This document shows positions 55,677-63,264 of a stretch of 63,264 nt of DNA, piece after piece (position 1 is the first letter of the stretch; the number at the start of each line of letters is the position of its first letter). The stretch comes from JAUHXS01 sp965213575. Its GTDB lineage: Bacteria > Bacteroidota > Bacteroidia > Chitinophagales > JAUHXS01. A program made the translations under genes and the position numbers. The DNA lies in assembly GCA_965213575.1 (NCBI GenBank), contig CBDBZN010000031.1, positions 1 through 63,264 of the forward strand, given 5' to 3'. The notes below the pieces were generated by a model. It was not told the DNA's origin. It worked only from the letters and a program-made list of their open reading frames with translations, and did no database searches.

Positions 55677-55698
55677 TTATCCACATATCTGTTGATAA
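55677..55698. other. Inverted pair of DnaA-box-like 9-mers
   Basis: TTATCCACA (55677-55685, perfect consensus DnaA box) and, four bases on, TGTTGATAA (55690-55698, complement of TTATCAACA). A third, one-mismatch box (complement TTTTCCACA) lies inside the next gene's start at about 55780. All are in the AT-rich divergent region between the two T9SS genes. No dnaA, dnaN or other origin gene is nearby, so this is a note, not an origin call. Confidence 0.35.
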
Positions 55699-55778
55699 AT
55701 AAGCCATTATAATTTTATATAGAATTTGTTGAATCAAAAAATAAATAGTATTTTAAATTAACCAACACTACAATCAGC

Positions 55779-58625
55779 ATGTGGAAAACTACCTACCTTC
55801 TAATATTTGTCATCATAATTTCTATATTAACATCTCATGCTGCTATAAAACAGGATGCTGATAATAATATTGGAAAATTTGAAGAAAATATTGGACAAAT
55901 ATTTACTACTCAAAATCAAGTAGCTAAAAATGTATTATTTCATACAACTAGCGACATTGGAGACATTTATATTACTACTACGGGTATAAGTTGGGTTTTT
56001 CGTAAATCGACAAAAGAATCAGAAAAACAATTTATACAACATAAGAAGTATCAAGAAAAATCAGAACATGTTTATCAATGGAATAGAATAGATATGGATT
56101 TACTGAATGCAAACATTGACCCGGCAAAAATTTATAAAGAAGGCCAGTCAGTAGATTATACTAATTACTATTTAGCTCACTGTTCAAAAGGAATAAATTA
56201 TGTAAGAACTTTTGATAAAATAACTATTCCAAATGTATATCCGGGTATTGATTGGGTTATATATAGTAAAACCAATGGAAATATCAAACATGAATTTGTA
56301 ATACATCAAGGTAGTGACCCTGATCAAATCAAATGGAAATATAGAGGTGCAGAGGATGTGCAGGTCAAACAAGATGGCAGTATGGAGATCAAAGGCATTT
56401 TAGGTAAACTGAGTGAAGCGAAACCCATAAGTTATCAAGAAGCAACAATGGACATTCAAACTGAATACCACAGCAAAAATGGGGTTTGGCAATATAAAGT
56501 GGACAATTACGATTTCAATAAACCACTTACAATCGATCCGGATTTAATTTGGGGAACCTATTATGGCGGTACAGGCAATGATGGGTTTACTGATATGGTG
56601 ATTCATCCTATAGATCAATCAGTTTTAATAGCCGGATACTCCTCCTCTACTGATTTCCCAGTAGATAGCACCAATGGTGTATGGCTAAACAATGGCTATG
56701 GAGACGGAGAATATGATGTATTAATATTAAGGTTCGATAACAGTGGAATAAGGAAATGGGCAACTTTCTTTGGAGGCAGCGGCACTGAAAGAGGATATGC
56801 CATCAGTGCTCTTACTAATAACAATATTATCATCTCAGGTTTTACTTCCTCAACAGACCTTCCTACTATTTTTAAAGCAGGGGCATATAATGACAATACC
56901 CTTTCGGATAGCAATGACGTCTTTTTACTCGAATTGTCTGAAAGCGGAACTGCACTATGGGCAACCTATTTTGGAGGCAATGAATATGAAGAGTGTTTTT
57001 CAATAAGTCCTAAATCAGATGGTGGGTTTTATATAACAGGCCATACTGCTTCTACAGCTGGCTTTCCGTTATTGGATCGTGGAGCAGGTGCTCATTTTCA
57101 AGGTATTCTCCCCGCAGATTCTATTTCAGCATATATAGCAGAGTTTGATCAAAACAGACAGCAAGTTTGGTGTACTTATTACGGAGGGAATAAATCGGAT
57201 TATGGCAACTCTTTAGCGGTAGATAAGGTTGGAAATGTATTTTTAGCAGGTAGAACATCTTCCGCCAATTTTCCTCTAAAACAAAATATTACTGAGTTTT
57301 ATCAACCTTATACCGGCTCAGATTTTCAAAATTTTGTAGTTCAATTTAATAATAATGGCCAATTGTTATGGGGAACTACATATGGTGATATTGGAGTTGA
57401 TAGAGGGTCAGCAGTAACTGTAGACAATGATGACAATTTCTATGTAGCGGGTAACAGCAGTTCTAATGCTGTCATGCTTATAAAATTTAATAAAAATAGA
57501 AATTTACTTTGGTCTAATAATATTGGCCCCGGTAATAGCATTAATCAAGCATATGATATTCCTAGGCATTTAGCATGCGATAATAGAGATAATATATATA
57601 TTACAGGCCAAACCTATAATCACATTTTTCCTAAAACGCAATTATATGGATCTTGGATACAAGCAGGTAATCATACTCTAGAGAATTCTTTTTTAGGTGC
57701 ATATACTCCGAGTGGCGAACAGTTCTGGAGTTCACCGTTTGGAACATTAACCTATGATTTTGGTACGGCTGTAGCCGTAGATGCTTCTAATAATATATTT
57801 TTTATCGGTGAATGGAAGGGCCCACAAAGTTTAGCTACTAAAGATCCGGAAAATGGTGCTTGGTTTGTAGATCGCGAAATAGCTCCAGACGATAGTTATA
57901 TAGTCAAATTTACTCCTATTTGTCCTGAATTAATCAGCTCCAGCCTAACCGATACCGTATGTCTTGGAGATACCGTCATGCTTTATACGATATATTCTGA
58001 CTCTACTATTTGGAATACCGGTAGCATGGAGGATAGTATTACTATATCAATTAATAATGATACCCTTATAATAGCTGATATGAACAATATAGAATGCTCG
58101 ATCAAAGATTCGGTATATCTTTATGTATACCAATTTGCAAGTTCAATAAGCAAGGATACTACGATTTGTGTCGGAGATACTACCTACCTCCATGTAAATG
58201 GTGGGGATGTTGTCAGATGGATGAATGGCAACCCTAATAGGACTATCAATGCGTATCCTCAACAAACTATCACCTTTTCCGTAACTATTCAAGATACATC
58301 TTATGGCTGTGAGGAACAACTAGAAGTAACTGTATTTATTTCGGAAGATGACAGCTGTACTATTTATAATGATTTTTTTATACCTAACGTATATTCAGTA
58401 AGCAGCCAAAATAATGGATTTAAACCTATTTTATCCGGTGAATATACATCATATGAATTTATGATCTATGATAGATATGGCAATCAAGCATTTTATTCTA
58501 CGGATCCCAATGAACGATGGAATGGTATATATGGCAAAAAAACAGCTAATTATGGAGTGTATACTTATCGATTAGTATTAGACGGAGAAGAGATTTCTAC
58601 AGGGAATATTACAATATTAAAATAG
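55779..58625 (+). CDS. Giant T9SS type B cargo with SBBP beta-propeller repeats
   Basis: Secreted 948-residue protein. Signal peptide (about 1-22); N-terminal ENIGQ domain (about 33-258; GKFEENIGQIFT, VYPGIDWVIYS, LTIDPDLIWG); SBBP-type repeats (about 258-700; recurring blocks such as WGTYYGGTGNDGFTD, WATFFGGSGTERGYAISA, WATYFGGNEYEECFSIS, WCTYYGGNKSDYGNS with variable spacing); two Ig-like repeats with C-x-GD (CLGDTVML, CVGDTTYL); and a degenerate C-terminal type B domain (about 860-948; FFIPNVYSV, ERWNGIYGKK, YGVYTYRLVL). Shares its N-terminal domain with the divergent neighbour, so the pair arose by duplication with domain shuffling. Probable surface protein; no catalytic site seen. Confidence 0.9.
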   Translation: MWKTTYLLIFVIIISILTSHAAIKQDADNNIGKFEENIGQIFTTQNQVAKNVLFHTTSDIGDIYITTTGISWVFRKSTKESEKQFIQHKKYQEKSEHVYQWNRIDMDLLNANIDPAKIYKEGQSVDYTNYYLAHCSKGINYVRTFDKITIPNVYPGIDWVIYSKTNGNIKHEFVIHQGSDPDQIKWKYRGAEDVQVKQDGSMEIKGILGKLSEAKPISYQEATMDIQTEYHSKNGVWQYKVDNYDFNKPLTIDPDLIWGTYYGGTGNDGFTDMVIHPIDQSVLIAGYSSSTDFPVDSTNGVWLNNGYGDGEYDVLILRFDNSGIRKWATFFGGSGTERGYAISALTNNNIIISGFTSSTDLPTIFKAGAYNDNTLSDSNDVFLLELSESGTALWATYFGGNEYEECFSISPKSDGGFYITGHTASTAGFPLLDRGAGAHFQGILPADSISAYIAEFDQNRQQVWCTYYGGNKSDYGNSLAVDKVGNVFLAGRTSSANFPLKQNITEFYQPYTGSDFQNFVVQFNNNGQLLWGTTYGDIGVDRGSAVTVDNDDNFYVAGNSSSNAVMLIKFNKNRNLLWSNNIGPGNSINQAYDIPRHLACDNRDNIYITGQTYNHIFPKTQLYGSWIQAGNHTLENSFLGAYTPSGEQFWSSPFGTLTYDFGTAVAVDASNNIFFIGEWKGPQSLATKDPENGAWFVDREIAPDDSYIVKFTPICPELISSSLTDTVCLGDTVMLYTIYSDSTIWNTGSMEDSITISINNDTLIIADMNNIECSIKDSVYLYVYQFASSISKDTTICVGDTTYLHVNGGDVVRWMNGNPNRTINAYPQQTITFSVTIQDTSYGCEEQLEVTVFISEDDSCTIYNDFFIPNVYSVSSQNNGFKPILSGEYTSYEFMIYDRYGNQAFYSTDPNERWNGIYGKKTANYGVYTYRLVLDGEEISTGNITILK

Positions 58626-58638
58626 CCAGTAAATAATA

Positions 58639-59439
58639 TTATAAATTATTAGCTTTTGCAACCACTTCCGCTATATCTAGGCTAACAATTTGCTCCTCTT
58701 TATTAGTCGTTTTGATACCGTCACCCAACATCGTCATACAAAATGGACATGCCGAAGCAACAATATCCGCATTAGATGCTGCGATCTCTTCCGCACGCTC
58801 TTGATTAACTCTTTTATCCCCGGGTTCTTCTTCTTTGAACATTTGAGCACCTCCGGCGCCACAGCATAAGCCTTTACTTCTACAGCGTTTTAATTCTATC
58901 AACTCTGCGTCCAGATGTTCTAATACTTTTCTGGGAGCTTCATAAATATTATTTGCTCTTCCTAAGTAACATGAGTCGTGATAGGTAATTTTTTTACCTT
59001 TAAAATAATCCCCGTCAGTCATCTTAATTTTTCCTTCATCTATCAACTGCTGAAGCAATTGCGTATGATGGATGACTTCATAATTTCCACCCAATTCAGG
59101 ATATTCATTTTTTAACGTGTTAAAGCAATGAGGGCAAGTGGTTACAATTTTATTAATGTTATAGCCATTTAATACTTGTATGTTATTCATTGCCTGCATC
59201 TGAAACAAGAATTCATTTCCTGCCCTTCTTGCAGGATCACCGGTGCAGCTTTCTTCGGTACCAAGGATAGCAAACTTAAGCCCTACATGGTGTAATATTT
59301 TAGCAAATGCTTTGGTGATCCTCTGCGCTCTTTCATCAAAGCTGCCGGCACAACCTACCCAAAATAAAATTTCGGGCACTTCGCCCTTAGCAACTAGTTC
59401 TGCTACTGTAGGAACAGTGAATTGATTTTCTTCTGACAT
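58639..59439 (-). CDS. Fe-S protein with two CCG domains (HdrB/LutA-like)
   Basis: Cytoplasmic electron-transfer subunit of 266 residues. Two CCG modules: the first with FWVGCAGSFDER, TTCPHCFNTLKNEYPELGG; the second with TYHDSCYLGRANNIYEAP, RCRSKGLCCGAGGAQMF and ASACPFCMTML. These cysteines bind a noncubane 4Fe-4S-type cluster in HdrB relatives. In Bacteroidota the usual partner is a ferredoxin-like (Fe-S)-binding membrane or cytosolic subunit encoded next door; it is not adjacent here. It begins 51 bases after the acyl-CoA carboxylase gene, so the two are likely co-transcribed. Confidence 0.9.
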   Translation of the reverse strand: MSEENQFTVPTVAELVAKGEVPEILFWVGCAGSFDERAQRITKAFAKILHHVGLKFAILGTEESCTGDPARRAGNEFLFQMQAMNNIQVLNGYNINKIVTTCPHCFNTLKNEYPELGGNYEVIHHTQLLQQLIDEGKIKMTDGDYFKGKKITYHDSCYLGRANNIYEAPRKVLEHLDAELIELKRCRSKGLCCGAGGAQMFKEEEPGDKRVNQERAEEIAASNADIVASACPFCMTMLGDGIKTTNKEEQIVSLDIAEVVAKANNL

Positions 59440-59490
59440 TATTCAATTTATAATTAAAAAATTATAATTTATAATTATTATACACTGTAA

Positions 59491-61035
59491 TTACAAAGGA
59501 ATATTGCCGTGTTTCTTTTTAGGCAAGTTATCTACTTTATTTTCCAGCATTTTAAAAGCTTTAATTAATTTTTTTCTCGTTTCATTTGGCTTAATCACCT
59601 CATCAACGAAACCTCTGTATGCAGCTCGATAGGGATCGGCAAATTTCTGGGTATACTCGTCTGTTTTTTCTTGAAGCTTTTTATCCGGATCATCGGATTC
59701 TTTGATTTCATTTCTAAAAATAATTTCTGCAGCCCCTTTTGCTCCCATTACTGCAATTTCTGCACTTGGCCAGGCAAAATTCATGTCGGCACCGATATGT
59801 TTAGAGTTCATTACATCGTAGGCGCCACCATATGCTTTTCGTGTAATAACCGTTATTCTGGGCACTGTTGCTTCACTAAAAGCATATAATAATTTAGCAC
59901 CGTTGGTAATAATGGCATTCCATTCCTGATCTGTTCCCGGTAAAAAGCCGGGTACATCTTCAAACACTAATAGAGGAATGTTAAAAGCATCACAAAACCT
60001 TACAAAACGTGCCCCTTTTCGGGATGCATTGATATCTAACACACCCGCTAAATATGCAGGCTGGTTAGCAATAATACCGATGCTTCTCCCTGCTAATCGG
60101 GCAAAACCAACTACAATATTTTCTGCATAATTTTTATGTACTTCATAAAAAGAATCCGCATCTCCTACTTCAGCAATTACATCGCGAATGTCGTAAGGAT
60201 GGTTAGGATTTTCAGGTATAATATTTAATAACCCCGTTCTATTTTCGTCTTCTGTATTCGTATAATCTACAAACGGTGTATGTTCTTCACAGTTTTGAGG
60301 CATGTAGCTTAACAACTGCTTAATTCCGTTTATACATTCAATCTCATTAGCATAAGCAAAATGTGTCACTCCACTTTTGGTAGAATGAGCAGAAGCGCCT
60401 CCCAGATCTTCTGAGCTCACCTCTTCATGGGTTACTGTTTTTACAACATTCGGGCCGGTCACAAACATATAGGATGTGTTTTCTACCATCATAATGAAGT
60501 CTGTAATAGCCGGGGAATAAACTGCCCCGCCGGCACATGGGCCCAGGATAGCAGAAATTTGAGGCACTACGCCGGAAGCTAAGGTATTTCGGTAAAATAT
60601 ATCGGCATAGCCACCAAGTGACACCACTCCTTCTTGAATTCTCGCACCTCCCGAGTCATTAAGGCCAATCATCGGCGCACCATTTTTCATAGCTAAATCC
60701 ATGATTTTACAGATTTTTTCTGCGTGTGTTTCTGATAGCGAACCTCCAAATACCGTAAAATCTTGAGAAAAAACATACACCAGCCTTCCGTTAATAGTAC
60801 CATACCCGGTTACTACGCCATCTCCATAAGGCCTGTTTTGATCAAGGCCAAATTCTGTTGAGCGATGCCTCACTAGCATGCCAATCTCCTCAAATGAGCC
60901 TTCATCTAAAAGGAAATGCAACCGTTCTCTAGCTGTTAATTTTCCTTTGTCGTGTTGTGCATCAATACGTTTTTGGCCACCACCTAATTTAGCTTCATTG
61001 ATTTTTTGCTCTAATATCTTTATCTTTTTCTCCAT
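59491..61035 (-). CDS. Acyl-CoA carboxylase beta subunit (carboxyltransferase)
   Basis: Transfers CO2 from carboxybiotin to an acyl-CoA, most often propionyl-CoA or methylcrotonyl-CoA. 514 residues, the usual length. Present are KLTARERLHFLLDEGSFEE, FSQDFTVFGGSLSE, the acyl-CoA oxyanion-hole loops GLNDSGGARIQEGV and LGPCAGGAVYSPA, and the biotin-site block FEDVPGFLPGTDQE, KAYGGAYDVM. No biotin carboxylase or BCCP gene is in the window. Together with the thioesterase upstream it fits branched-chain amino-acid or odd-chain fatty-acid catabolism (inference). Confidence 0.95.
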   Translation of the reverse strand: MEKKIKILEQKINEAKLGGGQKRIDAQHDKGKLTARERLHFLLDEGSFEEIGMLVRHRSTEFGLDQNRPYGDGVVTGYGTINGRLVYVFSQDFTVFGGSLSETHAEKICKIMDLAMKNGAPMIGLNDSGGARIQEGVVSLGGYADIFYRNTLASGVVPQISAILGPCAGGAVYSPAITDFIMMVENTSYMFVTGPNVVKTVTHEEVSSEDLGGASAHSTKSGVTHFAYANEIECINGIKQLLSYMPQNCEEHTPFVDYTNTEDENRTGLLNIIPENPNHPYDIRDVIAEVGDADSFYEVHKNYAENIVVGFARLAGRSIGIIANQPAYLAGVLDINASRKGARFVRFCDAFNIPLLVFEDVPGFLPGTDQEWNAIITNGAKLLYAFSEATVPRITVITRKAYGGAYDVMNSKHIGADMNFAWPSAEIAVMGAKGAAEIIFRNEIKESDDPDKKLQEKTDEYTQKFADPYRAAYRGFVDEVIKPNETRKKLIKAFKMLENKVDNLPKKKHGNIPL

Positions 61036-61114
61036 CCTTAAAATATCCTTAAATCTAATCCTTTTACAATTTGGGGCCTATCCAACCTAATCATATTTAA
61101 AGGTAAGAAATTAT

Positions 61115-61555
61115 TTAAAATCTATCTAAAACCGCCATTGTAGTAGTAGCTTTTGCAATCAGCACTTTTTCCTTTCCATTTATCACCCATGCCTCACTTT
61201 CACAAAATGATAAATGATTACCCGGCTTAACCACCCAACCTTTAGCATATAGACGTTCTCCCCGGCCTGCTCTTAAACAGGAAATTTTGATCTCGGCAGT
61301 GACTACATGTTTTCCTTCAGGCACTAGGGAGAATGCCGCAAATCCGGCTACAATATCACACACTGTAGATACTAACCCTCCATGCAATGCTTCGTTTTGC
61401 TGTTTATGAAATTGTTCAATAGGCAACTCCCCTTCTACCAAACCTTCTTTAATATTGGTAATTTTAAAACCAATATGTTTCATGAAATATTGCCGAGTGA
61501 GTTTATCCTCTATTACTTCTTTATACTGAGGATTTTTAGCTTTAAACATACACAA
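61115..61555 (-). CDS. PaaI-family acyl-CoA thioesterase
   Basis: Hotdog-fold thioesterase of 146 residues. NEALHGGLVSTVCDIVAGFA carries the HGG-x(6)-D motif (active His-Gly-Gly and Asp), followed by VTAEIKISCLRAG and the KEKVLIAKATTTMAV last strand. ATG at 61555 and at 61549 are both possible starts. It lies 79 bases upstream of the carboxylase gene in the same direction and may be its operon partner, clearing acyl-CoA intermediates. Confidence 0.88.
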   Translation of the reverse strand: MCMFKAKNPQYKEVIEDKLTRQYFMKHIGFKITNIKEGLVEGELPIEQFHKQQNEALHGGLVSTVCDIVAGFAAFSLVPEGKHVVTAEIKISCLRAGRGERLYAKGWVVKPGNHLSFCESEAWVINGKEKVLIAKATTTMAVLDRF

Positions 61556-61660
61556 AAATTAAGATTGTGTTAACAGATTCAGAAAGTTGATTTCAACTCA
61601 AAAAAAAACAATAAAAAGTCTTAATATTGCGTAAAGGTAGAATAAAATTAACTTAAATAC

Positions 61661-62221
61661 ATGCGAATTATTAACATTGTCCTTACGGTTTTAGTCTTGG
61701 TTCTTTTCTATTTTTTGTATGAAACAATCAATGCTCCTATTAAATTTAATGAGCTTAGAACGGAGCGATATGACGTAATCGAAAAGAAATTGGAAGACAT
61801 CAAAAATGCTCAAATTGCTTACAAAGATAAGTACGGTAAATTTGCAGAAAATTTTAATGAACTTACTAAGTTTGTCAAACAAGATACGGTTATCACCATT
61901 AGAGTTATTGGAAATCCTGATGATACTAATCAAGTGATTAGGAGAGATACTTTATATGAGCCTGCTGCATTAGCTATATATGGAAGAGAATATCCCGCTG
62001 ATTCTCTTGCATATATTCCATTTACGAATGGTAAAAAGTTTGATATTTCTGCCGGAGAAATTAAAACAAATAACGTAAAAGTTAAGGTATTTGAAGTAAG
62101 CACGTCTAATGAGGTTATATTTTCTGACGTAAAATATAAGACTGATTATGACCCGGGAGCTAGATTTGCCTTAGGCTCTATGTCAGAAGCTAGATTTGGA
62201 ATAAAACGGCCTTTAGAATAA
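61661..62221 (+). CDS. Unknown membrane-anchored protein
   Basis: A 186-residue protein not assigned to a named family. One hydrophobic helix (about 4-22) is followed by ERYDVIEKKLEDIKNAQIAY, a helix resembling type IV pilin-like N-terminal stalks (KLEDIKNAQIAYKDKYGKFA, then a Ser/Thr-rich beta half). The segment ALAIYGREYPADSLAYIP and the final ARFALGSMSEARFGIKRP are distinctive. It is seven bases before the DUF3822 gene, in an arrangement with rsmD that I believe recurs in Bacteroidota (from memory). Confidence 0.7.
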   Translation: MRIINIVLTVLVLVLFYFLYETINAPIKFNELRTERYDVIEKKLEDIKNAQIAYKDKYGKFAENFNELTKFVKQDTVITIRVIGNPDDTNQVIRRDTLYEPAALAIYGREYPADSLAYIPFTNGKKFDISAGEIKTNNVKVKVFEVSTSNEVIFSDVKYKTDYDPGARFALGSMSEARFGIKRPLE

Positions 62222-62236
62222 TCTCTATTGATTAAA

Positions 62237-63106
62237 ATGATCAAGAAGGTACATATAACGGATACTGTCGTCACTCAAGATTTTAATAATAACATTATTT
62301 TTTCTAATAAGTATTTATTAAATATACTCATAGAACAAAGCAGCATATCGTATGCTATTGAAGATATGGAGCAAAAAAAAGTGGTAGCTGTTAAATCAGA
62401 TAAACTTGATTTCAACAACTATTTCAGGTCGATAAAATCATTTATTTTAGATGATGCTTATCTCCAAAAAAAATTTAAAAAAATTGTCATAGGTTTTAAT
62501 ACTCCAATTACAACTATTATTCCAAATGATCTTTATGATGATAAGTTAAACGATGAATATTTACGATTTAACTATGCTGCTGATAAGTTGCGTGCTAAAG
62601 AAATACTGACCGGCAAAATAAAAAATTTACAAGCCACCGTTATTTTCGCTTTAGATAAAGAAGTTAAAATGTTCCTGAGCAAGAAATTTCCGAGCGCAGT
62701 TTTAACTTCAGGAATAGCGTTATGGATAAGTCTACTTTTAAAAGAGCATGATGATGCTTTTTCACCTCGTGTATTTATTAATGTTAACAAAGATGATTTT
62801 TATATAGTAGCAATCAAAAAAGATCAGTTGATTTATTTTAATAGATTCGAATATAAAAATGAAGATGAATGTTTATATTATTTATTAAATGCCTATAAAC
62901 AGCTGCGTTTTAGCACCACACTTACTCATACTTATTTAGCCGGAAGTATTTCAGAAAAAGACAAATTATATACGATGTTAAGTAGTTACTTTGCCAAACT
63001 AAGTTTCCTAGATTTTCCTAAAGAATTTTCTGCATCTGAAAAAATAAATAAAACCATTGCTCATCCATTTTCTAATTTATATGCCCTGTCGCTATGCGAA
63101 TCATAG
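62237..63106 (+). CDS. DUF3822 family protein
   Basis: A 289-residue cytoplasmic protein from ATG 62237; an in-frame TTG three codons earlier (62228) is less likely. An ASKHA-like beta-alpha layout is visible (LLNILIEQSSISYAIEDMEQ, VIGFNTPITTIIPNDLYDD, RVFINVNKDDFYIVAIKKDQ, THTYLAGSI), consistent with the DUF3822 family that sits before rsmD in Bacteroidota. Function unknown; an actin-like-fold accessory role is an inference. Overlaps rsmD by 13 bases. Confidence 0.8.
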   Translation: MIKKVHITDTVVTQDFNNNIIFSNKYLLNILIEQSSISYAIEDMEQKKVVAVKSDKLDFNNYFRSIKSFILDDAYLQKKFKKIVIGFNTPITTIIPNDLYDDKLNDEYLRFNYAADKLRAKEILTGKIKNLQATVIFALDKEVKMFLSKKFPSAVLTSGIALWISLLLKEHDDAFSPRVFINVNKDDFYIVAIKKDQLIYFNRFEYKNEDECLYYLLNAYKQLRFSTTLTHTYLAGSISEKDKLYTMLSSYFAKLSFLDFPKEFSASEKINKTIAHPFSNLYALSLCES

Positions 63107-63264
63107 GGGGCATCCATAAAGGGAGAAGATTTACACCACCACAAAACATCCCTACTCGGCCTACCACAGATTTTGCAAAAGAGGCACTTTTTAATATACT
63201 TGCTAATAATTTCAACTTTGACAATATTAGTTTTTTAGATTTGTTCGCCGGCACAGGCAGCATT
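63094..63264 (+). CDS. rsmD: 16S rRNA (guanine-966-N2)-methyltransferase RsmD, 3' partial
   Basis: Only the first 57 codons are in the window. MRIIGGIHKGRRF at the start, NIPTRPTTDFAKEALFNIL (the T-R-P-T-x-x-x-x-x-E-x-x-F-N block) and LDLFAGTGSI, the SAM-binding motif I, identify RsmD. It methylates G966 of 16S rRNA during 30S assembly. The ATG at 63094 lies within the end of the DUF3822 gene, a 13-base overlap that indicates coupled translation. Confidence 0.93.
   Translation, partial: MRIIGGIHKGRRFTPPQNIPTRPTTDFAKEALFNILANNFNFDNISFLDLFAGTGSI

Noticed and set aside
55600..55778. Replication origin suggested by DnaA-like boxes
   Set aside because: Only two close boxes plus one mismatched one, and none of the usual origin genes nearby; kept as a finding only.
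1..63264. tRNA, rRNA or CRISPR loci
   Set aside because: Reading the intergenic stretches, I found no GTTCRA-type T-loop in a cloverleaf context, no rRNA core sequences and no regularly spaced direct repeats.

Overview
The window is a 63 kb stretch of a low-GC Bacteroidota chromosome. Evidence: a SusC/SusD outer-membrane pair, three proteins with the gliding-motility-type (type B) T9SS C-terminal sorting domain, thioredoxin-like proteins with a DUF4369-type N-terminus, DUF4199/DUF3822/DUF1761 proteins, TAnnTTTG-type -7 promoter elements, very weak Shine-Dalgarno sites and many TTG/GTG starts. The overall type suggests an aerobic, free-living member (Chitinophagales/Saprospirales/Cytophagales-like); I cannot place it more closely by reading alone. 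I see no rRNA, tRNA, CRISPR array, prophage or intact insertion sequence.

Layout. 1-8.8 kb: 3' end of an endonuclease/exonuclease/phosphatase-family gene, a frameshifted DUF2064 (TIGR04282-like) transferase gene, a SusC/SusD pair, a terminator, then a sodium:solute symporter overlapping an unusual metallophosphoesterase. 8.8-9.5 kb: a gene-free island rich in inverted repeats. 9.5-14.8 kb (minus strand): a five-gene run of a disulfide-less lipoamide-dehydrogenase-like flavoprotein, a queuosine-precursor transporter and a complete siderophore/cobalamin-class ABC importer. 14.9-27.2 kb: housekeeping genes (YfcE-like phosphoesterase, fused Dpp/Opp-type ATPase, RNase R, polyprenyl diphosphate synthase, SMC, NlpC/P60 peptidase, signal peptidase I). 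27.7-34.5 kb: T9SS cargo, LysE exporter, DUF1761, serine hydrolase, SpmA/B-like protein, an unknown envelope protein. 34.6-39.3 kb: complete FbpABC-type ferric iron importer followed by a YihY/BrkB membrane protein. 39.3-49.5 kb: TlpA-like protein, frameshifted class III CoA-transferase, surface lipoprotein, hydrolase, flotillin-like FloA plus NfeD, RlmH, DUF4199 plus an exported kinase-fold protein, a frameshifted rhomboid protease overlapping threonine aldolase. 49.6-58.6 kb: outer-membrane-like protein, UMF1-type MFS, and two huge divergently transcribed paralogous T9SS cargos. 58.6-63.3 kb: CCG-domain Fe-S protein, acyl-CoA carboxylase beta subunit, thioesterase, unknown membrane-anchored protein, DUF3822 and the 5' end of rsmD.

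Themes. Nutrient and iron capture dominates (SusCD, symporter, two unrelated ABC importers). Surface display by T9SS is the second theme. The most unusual items are: the exported protein with a HipA/FAM20-like kinase signature standing alone; the flavoprotein that has lost both redox cysteines but gained a C-terminal cysteine cluster; three genes each broken by one extra base in a five-base homopolymer; a 99-bp dispersed hairpin element present twice; and three genes whose best promoter lies only 3-6 bases before the start codon, implying leaderless transcripts.
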